Shown in pieces: positions 45,492-53,480 of a DNA stretch of 64,000 bases. The notes under the pieces were generated by a model. That model saw nothing but the letters and a program-made list of their open reading frames with translations, was not told the origin of the DNA and ran no database searches. The translations under genes and the position numbers were made by a program. How positions within the stretch are numbered: the first letter of the stretch is position 1; each line of letters opens with the position of its first letter. The DNA is taken from the NCBI GenBank assembly GCA_902596655.1, contig CACJUX010000006.1, positions 18,782 through 82,781 of the forward strand. Direction: 5' to 3'. This stretch comes from an uncultured SAR116 cluster alpha proteobacterium (lineage in GTDB: Bacteria > Pseudomonadota > Alphaproteobacteria > Puniceispirillales > Puniceispirillaceae).

Positions 45492-46313
45492 GTGTCAATA
45501 TCGTCAAAGCGAATATCCGAGATTGAACAAGAAGGTCGTAAGATCAAACTCGATATGTTCAGAAAATTCTGTCAAGTAAGGGAAGGGCATCCAGGATCAA
45601 TCTTATCAATATTCGACATCGTCAATGCGCTTTATCTTGGTGGGTTTATACAAGTGGGAAGAGATAGCAATATCAATGATGTTTTTATAATGAGCAAAGG
45701 CCACGCTGCAGCGGTCCAATATCCATATTTAGTCAGAGAAGGTGTCATTGACCAGAGGGACTGGGATAAATGGGGAAGTGGAATCTCAGTCCTACGTGTT
45801 TTTGGCAATAAGGACATACCTGGTATCGATGTTACTAGCGGGTCGTTGGGTCATGGACTGGGAATTGCAGCCGGAATTGCGCTGGCCAATCGCATGGATG
45901 ACATTGATGTTAACGTGTTCGTAGTGATCAGTGAGGGTGAACTTTATGAAGGTTCGACATGGGAAGCGCTTTTGTTTTTGTCCCACCACAATTTAGATAA
46001 TATAAAAATTATCTTGGATGTAAATCGTAACATGATCTTGGGACGCCCTGAAGATCATGTGGGGCTGGAGTCTATTGACGAGAAGATGATGGCTTTTAAT
46101 TTGGAGGCAACTCGCATAAATGGGCACAACTATGAGGAAATTTTTGCTGGATTGAACTTCCTGATGACAGCTCAAGGCCGTCCTCGAATAATGATTGCTG
46201 ATACAATAAAGGGCAAAGGAGTTTCTTTTATGGAGGATAAGCCTGAGTCGCATTATTGGGCCGGTTTAGATCAAGAAAAAATGGATATAATTTTGCGGGA
46301 TCTAGCACTATGA
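45492..46313 (+). CDS. Transketolase-like protein, N-terminal (ThDP pyrophosphate) subunit
   Basis: About 273 residues from GTG 45492. AGGAG at 45479-45483 lies 8 bases upstream and rules out the GTG at 45483. It has REGHPGSILSIFDIVNALY, SKGHAAAVQYPYL, SGSLGHGLGIAAGIAL and EGELYEGSTWEA followed by DVNRN, the diphosphate/Mg part of a ThDP site. Split transketolase halves in glycan loci transfer two-carbon units onto unusual sugars. The partner overlaps by 4 bases (ATGA). Confidence 0.9.
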   Translation: MSISSKRISEIEQEGRKIKLDMFRKFCQVREGHPGSILSIFDIVNALYLGGFIQVGRDSNINDVFIMSKGHAAAVQYPYLVREGVIDQRDWDKWGSGISVLRVFGNKDIPGIDVTSGSLGHGLGIAAGIALANRMDDIDVNVFVVISEGELYEGSTWEALLFLSHHNLDNIKIILDVNRNMILGRPEDHVGLESIDEKMMAFNLEATRINGHNYEEIFAGLNFLMTAQGRPRIMIADTIKGKGVSFMEDKPESHYWAGLDQEKMDIILRDLAL

Positions 46314-47233
46314 ATTATCAGCGAGACTCGTTTATCTCGGAGTTGCGGGTTCAGGCCGCGAACAATCAGGACATTGTATTTTTGTCAGCTGATTTTGGGG
46401 CGCCGGCTCTTGATCAGTTTATTTCAGACTTACCCGACCAATTTTTCCACCTTGGCATTTCCGAACAAAACATGGTTGATGTGGCTATTGGCATGGCAAT
46501 GCGAGGTAAAAGAGTGTTTTCCTATGCTATGGCTCCTTTTGTCCTTATGCGGTGTGCCGAGCAACACAAGTTGGCGGCAATGATGAACTTGCCTATAACG
46601 ACAATTGTTGCGGGTGTGGGCTTTAGTTATGCCAATGCTGGCCCCACGCACTACGCTACAGAAGATCTGAGTATTGCGATGAATTTGATTGGTTCAACTG
46701 TATACACAATGTCGGATGCCTCATTGGCTGGTGCTTGCGCCTCTTATCTGTCAGTTTCTCCAGAATTTTGTTTTGTCCGTCTAGACAGGATGCCTGGTGA
46801 TGACCTTTTTAGCGAGAACGTCATTGATATTACTAGCGGATACAGAAGTTTTTTTAGTGGTAAGACGCTTGCGATCATATCGCATGGTTATTTGTTAAAA
46901 AAAGCACACTCGATTGTGATGAACAACTCGCAATATCAGAGCCAAATTAAAGTGTTTGATTTGTTTCGGTGCAAGCCGGTCAGTGAAGAGTTTTTGAGGG
47001 AGATTGCTGAGTTTGAAAGAGTATTGATACTCGATGAGCAGATCACATATTCTTCATTGGGAATATATTTATATCCGCAAATACTGAGAGGAAGAGATAG
47101 TTCTAAGGTAAAGTCGCTCTCGTTAGCTGACAACTACATGTTTCAAAATGTTGGAAGAGACGGTCTGCTCAGTGAGGCTGGCCTTTGCGATGAAGTGATT
47201 GAAAAAGAAATCGAAAGCCTAATATCATTGTAA
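46310..47233 (+). CDS. Transketolase-like protein, C-terminal (pyrimidine) subunit
   Basis: About 307 residues from ATG 46310, in an ATGA overlap with its partner. It contains the ThDP pyrimidine-binding domain with HLGISEQNMVDVAIGMAMRGKRVF split near residues 45-70, including the catalytic-type glutamate in SEQN, and a C-terminal transketolase domain (VLILDEQITYSSLG near residue 240). Together the two subunits form one active transketolase-like enzyme. Dedicated to the glycan locus by position; the primary-metabolism enzyme is expected elsewhere. Confidence 0.9.
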   Translation: MNYQRDSFISELRVQAANNQDIVFLSADFGAPALDQFISDLPDQFFHLGISEQNMVDVAIGMAMRGKRVFSYAMAPFVLMRCAEQHKLAAMMNLPITTIVAGVGFSYANAGPTHYATEDLSIAMNLIGSTVYTMSDASLAGACASYLSVSPEFCFVRLDRMPGDDLFSENVIDITSGYRSFFSGKTLAIISHGYLLKKAHSIVMNNSQYQSQIKVFDLFRCKPVSEEFLREIAEFERVLILDEQITYSSLGIYLYPQILRGRDSSKVKSLSLADNYMFQNVGRDGLLSEAGLCDEVIEKEIESLISL

Positions 47234-47303
47234 GTCTCAATAGGTTACGGCGTTGCACACTTTGCAATGATGAGTTTTGTTTTAATCGTTAAAGACAAGA
47301 TAG

Positions 47304-47537
47304 ATGAGTAGAAAGTTTAATCCAAAAAGGGTGACTCCAAGATACTTTACGTCGGGTCAACGGTATGAAGCGGTCAGTAAAATATCAATCTTACAATTTG
47401 AAGATGAAGTAGCCGAGTTGTACACCTCGGCCCAAATTATGGCAATTTTCGTCTGTTCTCCAAAAATGAAGACAGTTCAGGATGCTGCAAATGACTTTTT
47501 TGCATGGTTTTGCATGGTTATGATAGAACTTGCCTAA
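47304..47537 (+). CDS. Doubtful small reading frame
   Basis: 77 codons between the transketolase and the oxidoreductase genes. No recognisable domain and no clear ribosome-binding site. The start reads MSRKFNPKRVTPRYFTSGQ. A perfect 10-base tandem duplication, TTTTGCATGG twice (47498-47517), lies near its end. It may be noise or a remnant. Without it, the 296-base gap 47234-47529 has no gene. Confidence 0.2.
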   Translation: MSRKFNPKRVTPRYFTSGQRYEAVSKISILQFEDEVAELYTSAQIMAIFVCSPKMKTVQDAANDFFAWFCMVMIELA

Positions 47538-48471
47538 ACTTGTTTTAATTGGTGCTGGCAATATGGCCCGAGAGCATTTGAAGGTAATGCGTGCTCTCCA
47601 AGACGTTGATGTTGTTGGTATATTTAGCCGCACATCATCACGTGCAAAGGCTTTGGCAGCAGATTTTGATATTGGATTTGTTGCATCTTCAATTGCTGAG
47701 CTTTACGAGACAACGCATTCCGATGGCGTCGTAATTGCGGTAAGCGAGCCCGCAACCGAGGCAATTTGTCTTGAGGCGATAAAGTACCCATGGCATTTGC
47801 TTGTCGAGAAGCCAGTTGGGCTTAGCCTTGACGAGACAAAGCGAATATCTGATGTCGCAAATGGCATGGATAAACGCTTTTATGTCGCAATGAACAGGCG
47901 TAATTACAGCAGTACCCGGATGGCGCTGGAAGAAGTTGGAAAAATCCAAGGTGCGAGGACTGTTCTGATTCTTGATCAAGAAGACCCTTTGTCAGCGTTG
48001 AATGGAGGAAGGTTGAAACAGGTTTGTGATCAATGGCATTTTGCCAATTCCATTCATTTGATTGATCTTTTTGGTGTCTTTTGTCGTGGCGCCCCACTAT
48101 CAGTAAATAATTTAGTCCCTTGGCGGCCTGGGTACATGGCAAAGTCAACACATTCTGTCATCTCATTCGATAGCGGAGACGTTGGTATCTATCATTCTGT
48201 TTGGAATGCACCCGGTCCTTGGTCGGTTATCATCGAAACTGCAAAAAAAAGGTTTGAGATGAGGCCTTTAGAGAGCTTTGCTGTTCAGACTTATCCATCT
48301 CGAAATATTGAGTTGCGGCCAATCGTAGACGAGGATCATGATTTCAAGACCGGTTTTTTCATACAAATGCGCGAGTTTCTTCAAGCGTTGAAGGGCAGCG
48401 CAAATAATATGGTAACCCTTAGGACATATTTAGAGAGTGTAAGACTAACTGATGAATTGTATCGCGAGTAA
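47530..48471 (+). CDS. Gfo/Idh/MocA-family oxidoreductase
   Basis: 313 residues from TTG 47530, which gives the natural N-terminus PKLVLIGAGNMAREHLKVM with its Rossmann glycine motif. The EKPVGLS motif is near residue 97. It belongs to the family of PtmF, which with PtmA converts fructose-6-phosphate to glucosamine-6-phosphate in Campylobacter legionaminic acid synthesis. It precedes the PtmE-like gene by 12 bases. The related protein at 51 kb is an equal candidate for the PtmF role. Confidence 0.83.
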   Translation: MPKLVLIGAGNMAREHLKVMRALQDVDVVGIFSRTSSRAKALAADFDIGFVASSIAELYETTHSDGVVIAVSEPATEAICLEAIKYPWHLLVEKPVGLSLDETKRISDVANGMDKRFYVAMNRRNYSSTRMALEEVGKIQGARTVLILDQEDPLSALNGGRLKQVCDQWHFANSIHLIDLFGVFCRGAPLSVNNLVPWRPGYMAKSTHSVISFDSGDVGIYHSVWNAPGPWSVIIETAKKRFEMRPLESFAVQTYPSRNIELRPIVDEDHDFKTGFFIQMREFLQALKGSANNMVTLRTYLESVRLTDELYRE

Positions 48472-48483
48472 GCATCTTTCAAC

Positions 48484-49515
48484 ATGAGACAAGATCTGTT
48501 GGATCAAATCTGTTTGCCGCCAACCGCAACTATCCTAGATGCGGTTGAGAGCTTGAATAAAAGCCGCAAGGGTATTGTGCTTGTAGTTGCTTCCGATAGC
48601 ACGCTTATGGGAACGATTACTGATGCCGATGTAAGGCACGGTCTTGCCTCGCGGATAAGTTTGGAAGAACCAGTAACTACTATTGCGAACAGTAACGCAG
48701 TAACGCTTGTAAACGGTACTTCACATGATGAAATTGTTAGCCGTTTTGCCGAGACAAGACTGCGTGCCATTCCTATCCTAGAAGTCCAAGGTACCGTTGC
48801 CGACTGCGTTTTTGTGGATCAAGTCACAGCGCATGTGCAAACCCAACGCTTATTGATGATCATGGCTGGTGGCTTTGGAAAAAGAATGGGAACCTTAACC
48901 GAGAGCACCCCCAAGCCGATGTTGCATGTCAATGGTAAACCGATGATGGCGCACATAATTGAGCAGGCGGCACGGGAGCATTTTGAGAAGGTATTTATCT
49001 CAACACATTATCTTGGCGATCAAATTCAAGATCACTTCAGTGATGGTGAAAAGTTTGGTGTTGAAATCAACTATATTGAGGAAAATAAACCATTGGATAC
49101 AGGTGGAAGTTTCGCAAATATTCCTGTTTCGCAGGGACCGGTTGTTGTCACTAATGCTGATGTTTTAAGTGGTGTTGGCTACTCAAAAATGTTGGATTTT
49201 CACCTATTGAACAATGCCACTGTCACGATTGCTGTGTATCAACATGTTATTCAGCATCCGTTTGGTGTTGTCAGAAATGACGGTGTTAATTTCATTGGCA
49301 TTGATGAAAAGCCCAGATGGCTTACAAGTATAAATGCTGGTATTTATGTTCTGGATGCAAGCGTGAAAAGGATAATAGGGCATGATGAGCCAATCTCAAT
49401 GCCAGATGTCATTCATCGGGTAAAGCAGTCCGATGGGCGGGTTGTTGTGTTCCCACTGCACGAGAATTGGACGGATTTGGGTAGTGAAGCCCAATATTTC
49501 AAAATAAATGACTGA
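48484..49515 (+). CDS. ptmE: PtmE-like CBS-nucleotidyltransferase
   Basis: 343 residues. Residues 1-118 are a CBS-domain pair (IVLVVASDSTLMGTITDADVR near residue 35; RAIPILEVQG near 95). Residues 122-343 are a GT-A nucleotidyltransferase with MAGGFGKRMGTLTESTPKPM near residue 125, VVTNADVL near 222 and WTDLGSEAQY at the end. PtmE of Campylobacter is a glucosamine-1-phosphate guanylyltransferase that starts the GDP-linked legionaminic pathway and has the same architecture. This gene therefore decides in favour of GDP rather than UDP intermediates. Overlaps the HisF-like gene by 8 bases. Confidence 0.85.
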   Translation: MRQDLLDQICLPPTATILDAVESLNKSRKGIVLVVASDSTLMGTITDADVRHGLASRISLEEPVTTIANSNAVTLVNGTSHDEIVSRFAETRLRAIPILEVQGTVADCVFVDQVTAHVQTQRLLMIMAGGFGKRMGTLTESTPKPMLHVNGKPMMAHIIEQAAREHFEKVFISTHYLGDQIQDHFSDGEKFGVEINYIEENKPLDTGGSFANIPVSQGPVVVTNADVLSGVGYSKMLDFHLLNNATVTIAVYQHVIQHPFGVVRNDGVNFIGIDEKPRWLTSINAGIYVLDASVKRIIGHDEPISMPDVIHRVKQSDGRVVVFPLHENWTDLGSEAQYFKIND

Positions 49516-50314
49516 TGCGAGTCCCGATAGATCACCAGCTTGGTCCGCTTTGAAGCAAAAACGGATACGCATCATTCCTCGACTTGATATAAAAGGCCAG
49601 AACCTAATTAAAGGCGTGCAGCTTGAGGGCCTTAGGGTTGTTGGGGACCCTGAAAAATTTGCTCAAAAATACTACGAAGAAGGTGCTGATGAATTAATTT
49701 ATAGTGATGTTGTTGCAAGTTTATATGGCCGCAATAACCTGTTCGACATGGTGGCTAAAACAGCTAAACGGATTTTCATTCCTTTAACTGTGGGTGGAGG
49801 CATCCGCAGTGTTGACGATGTTGAAGCCCTATTGAAGTGTGGAGCAGACAAAATTAGCGTTAACTCGGCTGTAATAAAGCGCCCAGAGCTGATTTCTGAA
49901 ATTTCCTCCAGATTTGGTTCCCAATGTTGTGTAGTTGAGATTCAAGCTAAGGTGTTTGAAAAAGGCCAGTGGATGGCTCTTTATGAAAACGGTCGTGAAA
50001 ATTCTGACCGTGACGCAATTGACTGGGCTTGTGAAGCTATGGAAAGAGGTGCCGGTGAATTGTTAATCACGTCAATCGATCGAGATGGTTCTCGTGAAGG
50101 TATTGATTTAGAACTTATGAGCAGAATATCCTCAATTACGCGTGTCCCTATCATTGCCAGTGGTGGAGTTGGCAGCCCTTCTGATGTTTGTGATGCTGTC
50201 GATAGAGCTGTCGTTGATGCAGTTGCTATTGGTGATTTGTTGCACTTTGGGCGTGCCTCAATCCGAGAAGTGAAGGAGCATGTCATTCAAAACGGTATAG
50301 ACGTTAGACTATGA
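49508..50314 (+). CDS. HisF-like ammonia-channel subunit for sugar amidation
   Basis: 268 residues, a (beta/alpha)8 barrel closely resembling imidazole-glycerol-phosphate synthase HisF. With a constant 16-residue offset to T. maritima HisF, Asp11 is kept (Asp27 in IIPRLDIKG) but the catalytic Asp130 is Gln146 in VVEIQAKV. The phosphate-loop segments TVGGGIRS and LLITSIDRDGSREG are conserved. Loss of Asp130 argues against histidine synthesis; in O-antigen loci such proteins serve the WbpG-type amidotransferase (24.6 kb) by channelling ammonia. Coupled to the HisH-like gene by an ATGA overlap. Confidence 0.88.
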   Translation: MTDASPDRSPAWSALKQKRIRIIPRLDIKGQNLIKGVQLEGLRVVGDPEKFAQKYYEEGADELIYSDVVASLYGRNNLFDMVAKTAKRIFIPLTVGGGIRSVDDVEALLKCGADKISVNSAVIKRPELISEISSRFGSQCCVVEIQAKVFEKGQWMALYENGRENSDRDAIDWACEAMERGAGELLITSIDRDGSREGIDLELMSRISSITRVPIIASGGVGSPSDVCDAVDRAVVDAVAIGDLLHFGRASIREVKEHVIQNGIDVRL

Positions 50315-50958
50315 GGAAAGTTGGCTTAATAGACTATGGTAGTGGAAATACGTTCAGCCTAGCAAGGGCTGTTGAGAAGGTCGGGTGCGATGTTCTTTTG
50401 ATTTCGTCTCCCGAGGAGATGAGCAAAGTTGACCGCTATATATTACCGGGTGTCGGCGCTTTTGGGAGCGTAATGCAGAAGCTTGAAAACAAGGGTTTTA
50501 AAGAAGGTTTAATTTCCGTTGCCCGGCAAGGAAAACCTCTGTTGGGAGTCTGTGTTGGAATGCAAGTGCTTTTCGATGTTAGTCATGAATTCGGTGAACA
50601 AGAAGGCCTTGGCGTTATAGGAGGTGAAGTAGATAAGATCCCAAATCTTGACATAAATGGGTCTCAGATCCGCATTCCGCATATTGGATGGGCGCAGTTA
50701 ACTTATGAGCATGGGGATGGCAATAGTCCATTAATCGGGGAGCTTTTTGAGACAATCAATGATCGAGCAAGCTTCTACTTTGTACATTCATTTGCTGCAC
50801 TACCCGCTGACGAAAATATATCGGTGGCTCATACGATATACGGAGGGCATCCAATAACCGGTGCAGTGCGGAAAGGCATGGTATTTGGAACCCAATTCCA
50901 TCCAGAGAAAAGCGGTATAGCCGGCTTACAGCTTCTGAACAATTTTCTGCGTTTATAG
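50311..50958 (+). CDS. HisH-like glutaminase for sugar amidation
   Basis: 215 residues, class I glutamine amidotransferase of the HisH type. The triad is present: Cys81 in GVCVGMQ, with His197 and Glu199 in QFHPEKSG. The oxyanion segment PGVGAFG is at residues 46-52. It hydrolyses glutamine and passes ammonia to its HisF-like partner, encoded immediately upstream. No other his genes are nearby, so a role with the WbpG-like amidotransferase in acetamidino formation is much more likely than histidine synthesis. Confidence 0.9.
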   Translation: MRKVGLIDYGSGNTFSLARAVEKVGCDVLLISSPEEMSKVDRYILPGVGAFGSVMQKLENKGFKEGLISVARQGKPLLGVCVGMQVLFDVSHEFGEQEGLGVIGGEVDKIPNLDINGSQIRIPHIGWAQLTYEHGDGNSPLIGELFETINDRASFYFVHSFAALPADENISVAHTIYGGHPITGAVRKGMVFGTQFHPEKSGIAGLQLLNNFLRL

Positions 50959-50966
50959 AGTTTTTT

Positions 50967-51974
50967 GTGTCATCTAACACCTATTCTCAAGACCAAATTC
51001 AATCGAATTTTGTGATCCTTGGCTTTGGTTCAATTGGACGCAAGCATCTAGCGTCGATAAACAAAATTTGTCCAATGTCTAAAGTAAGAGTTCTGACGTC
51101 TCAGAAAATTGATCAGAGACAATACGGTGTTAATGTCACTTGGCATAATACGATCGACGCTGTACTGCAAACGCAACCAGATTATGCGGTTGTATCTACA
51201 TCTGCGGCGTTGCACGGTAAATATTTGGATGTACTTGCCGCAAAAAGCTGTAAAATCCTGATCGAGAAGCCACTTGCAGCGACTGTTGAACAGGCAGAAA
51301 GAATTCAAAGCGTTGCTAAATCTTTAAAGATCCCACCGGTGGTTGCCTACAATATTAGGTTTAGTCGGGCGCTCGGCGTTATTCGTGATGCCCTTTCGGA
51401 ATGTATGATAGGGGATGTATATGTCGTCCATGCTGTGGTTGGTCAAGATTTAGCGCAATGGCGACCGGGTAGAAAACTAGCTGAAACAGTCTCTGCTTCA
51501 CAAAAGAATGGAGGGGGCGTGTTGCGTGAGCTAAGCCATGAGTTGGATTATCTTAGCAATCTTTTTGGGGAAATAAGGTCCGCATCAGCGATGTTGGGCA
51601 GACAGAAATTTATCAACTTTGATGTCGAAGATACGGCATTTATGCATCTTCAATTTGGAAAAAGGGCAAGAAAAATCCTAGCTTCGGTAAATATTGATTT
51701 TATTCGGAAAGATCCATGTCGATACTGCCATATAATTGGATCTGAAGGTACTCTCAGGTGGGACTTGTTAGCAGGCCGGGTCACAAGATGTGGAACAACA
51801 GAGGCGGATGAAATATTGTATTTTGAACCTTCAGATATGTCCCAAACGAATGAGATAATGTGGCGTGAACTACTCGATGGTCAGTGTAGCAACTTCACAA
51901 CAATTGATGAGGCTGCAAAATATTTGCACTGGATTAAAATGATGGAAGCGGATTGGGTGTCGGCCATTGAGTGA
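50967..51974 (+). CDS. Gfo/Idh/MocA-family oxidoreductase (PtmF-like)
   Basis: 335 residues from GTG 50967, eight bases after the HisH-like stop. The Rossmann motif is VILGFGSIGRKHLASI near residue 18, with LIEKPLAATVEQAERI near residue 98 and NGGGVLRELSHELDYL near residue 178, carrying the family histidine. It lies between the HisH-like gene and legF, as PtmF lies among the ptm genes of Campylobacter. Likely role: NAD-dependent step in making glucosamine-6-phosphate for the GDP-sugar route. Confidence 0.85.
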   Translation: MSSNTYSQDQIQSNFVILGFGSIGRKHLASINKICPMSKVRVLTSQKIDQRQYGVNVTWHNTIDAVLQTQPDYAVVSTSAALHGKYLDVLAAKSCKILIEKPLAATVEQAERIQSVAKSLKIPPVVAYNIRFSRALGVIRDALSECMIGDVYVVHAVVGQDLAQWRPGRKLAETVSASQKNGGGVLRELSHELDYLSNLFGEIRSASAMLGRQKFINFDVEDTAFMHLQFGKRARKILASVNIDFIRKDPCRYCHIIGSEGTLRWDLLAGRVTRCGTTEADEILYFEPSDMSQTNEIMWRELLDGQCSNFTTIDEAAKYLHWIKMMEADWVSAIE

Positions 51975-52686
51975 GATCATCTCCCTTATCTGTGCGCGTG
52001 GTGGTTCAAAAGGACTACCCCGAAAAAATATCTGCTCCTTTGCTGGCAAGCCTCTTATTGCCCACAGTATTGAAATGGCCTTCATGTCAAATCTCATCGT
52101 GGATGTGATTGTGTCAACTGACGATGATGAGATCGCGCGGGTTGCAAAAAATTACGGGGCATCTGTTCCGTTTATGAGACCGGCAAAATTATCGAGCGAT
52201 AGTGCCCCAGAATGGCATGTTTGGCAGCATGCGCTCTCGTGGTTATCTGATCAGGGAAGGGATGTAGAGGCACTTGTTATATTGCCGCCCACTGCTCCGT
52301 TGCGAAGCCTTGCGGATGTGAATGGTGCTATAGAAATGTTCTTCAATAATAAATGTGATGGTGTGGTATGTGGCACTGACGCTCACCGGAACCCTTTTTT
52401 CAATATGGTTACAATAGATAATGAGCAGAGGTGCACGCTGGCCATGTCTGGCAAGGAGCGGTTTTCGCGGCGTCAGGATGCGCCGACATTTTATGATTTG
52501 ACAACGGTGTGTTATGTAATGTCACCAGAGTATACTAAGGTGCATAAGCACCTCTTTGACGGTGATATTCGGATGTTTTATGTACCGTTGCAGCGCTCCG
52601 TCGATATAGATACTATTTTTGATTTTGAGTTAGCTGAATTCATCTACCAAAAAACGGTGAAAGATTTTCATGAAGAAGAGAATTAA
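51967..52686 (+). CDS. legF: CMP-legionaminic/sialic acid synthetase
   Basis: 239 residues from TTG 51967, overlapping the previous stop by 8 bases. It couples CTP with the nonulosonic acid to give the CMP-sugar donor. The NeuA signature ICARGGSKGLPRKNI is at residues 7-21, followed by STDDDEIARVAKNYGA near 51, LPPTAPLRS near 100 and FYDLTTVCYVMSP near 180. It is the only clear NeuA/LegF-type enzyme here, so it may serve both NeuB-type synthases in the window. Confidence 0.93.
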   Translation: MSEIISLICARGGSKGLPRKNICSFAGKPLIAHSIEMAFMSNLIVDVIVSTDDDEIARVAKNYGASVPFMRPAKLSSDSAPEWHVWQHALSWLSDQGRDVEALVILPPTAPLRSLADVNGAIEMFFNNKCDGVVCGTDAHRNPFFNMVTIDNEQRCTLAMSGKERFSRRQDAPTFYDLTTVCYVMSPEYTKVHKHLFDGDIRMFYVPLQRSVDIDTIFDFELAEFIYQKTVKDFHEEEN

Positions 52687-53480
52687 TGGCGGCTCTTTCT
52701 ATAAGGTTTGATGAAAAACTTGCTGTAGTTACTGGTGCTACTGGTCATATTGGCAGAGCCTTCTGTAAGGAGTTTGCCGAATTGGGTGGAGCCTGTTTAC
52801 TTGTGGACAAGGACGGTTCAGAGCTTGAAAAACTCATGGCTTACTTGGGAACGATTAATGGTTCGAACCACAGTTATTTTGTTACCGATTTGATCAATGC
52901 CTCATCTCGCAGTGACATGCTGAAAAAAATTCATGAACAAATTGATCGTATCGATCTACTTGTTAATAACGCGGCATATACAGGTGATAGCAATTTGGAT
53001 GGTTGGGCTGTGGCCTTTGAAGAGCAATCAATGGATGCTTGGCAATCGGCGATGGAGGTAAACCTTGCGGCCGCTTTTCACCTCACTCAAGGGCTGCTGC
53101 CATTATTGAAAAAAGGTGTGGATCCTTCCGTAATAAACATTGCATCAATATATGGTATCGCTGCGCCGGATATGGGCCTTTACGCAGGGACATCTATGGG
53201 TAACCCGTTGGCCTATGCGGCATCTAAAGGAGGGTTACTGCAAATGACAAAATGGCTTGCGTCCGTTCTCGCGCCCGACGTGCGGGTGAATGCCATTTCC
53301 CCTGGTGGTGTGTTTCGTGACCAACCAGAAGCCTTCGTTCAACGATATATCGATAAAACACCAATGGGTAGGATGGCAACGGAGAGTGATGTGGTAGGAA
53401 GTATGATCTTTCTAGCGAGTGAACTTGCCTCTTATCTAACTGGTCAAAACATCGTCGTTGATGGTGGATTCACGATATAG
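52686..53480 (+). CDS. ptmA: PtmA-like short-chain dehydrogenase
   Basis: 264 residues. Classical SDR with VTGATGHIGRAFCKEF near residue 12, VNNAAYTGD near residue 92, NIASIYGIAAPDMGLYAGTS near residue 155, catalytic YAASKGG near residue 178 and RVNAISPGGVFRDQPEAFV. The long central segment closely matches PtmA proteins, which act with PtmF in supplying glucosamine-6-phosphate for legionaminic acid. Its ATG overlaps the legF stop by one base (TAATG). Confidence 0.87.
   Translation: MAALSIRFDEKLAVVTGATGHIGRAFCKEFAELGGACLLVDKDGSELEKLMAYLGTINGSNHSYFVTDLINASSRSDMLKKIHEQIDRIDLLVNNAAYTGDSNLDGWAVAFEEQSMDAWQSAMEVNLAAAFHLTQGLLPLLKKGVDPSVINIASIYGIAAPDMGLYAGTSMGNPLAYAASKGGLLQMTKWLASVLAPDVRVNAISPGGVFRDQPEAFVQRYIDKTPMGRMATESDVVGSMIFLASELASYLTGQNIVVDGGFTI

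Noticed and set aside
49508..50958. Histidine biosynthesis genes hisF and hisH
   Set aside because: No other his genes are present, the HisF catalytic Asp130 is replaced, and a WbpG-type amidotransferase in the same locus explains the pair better.
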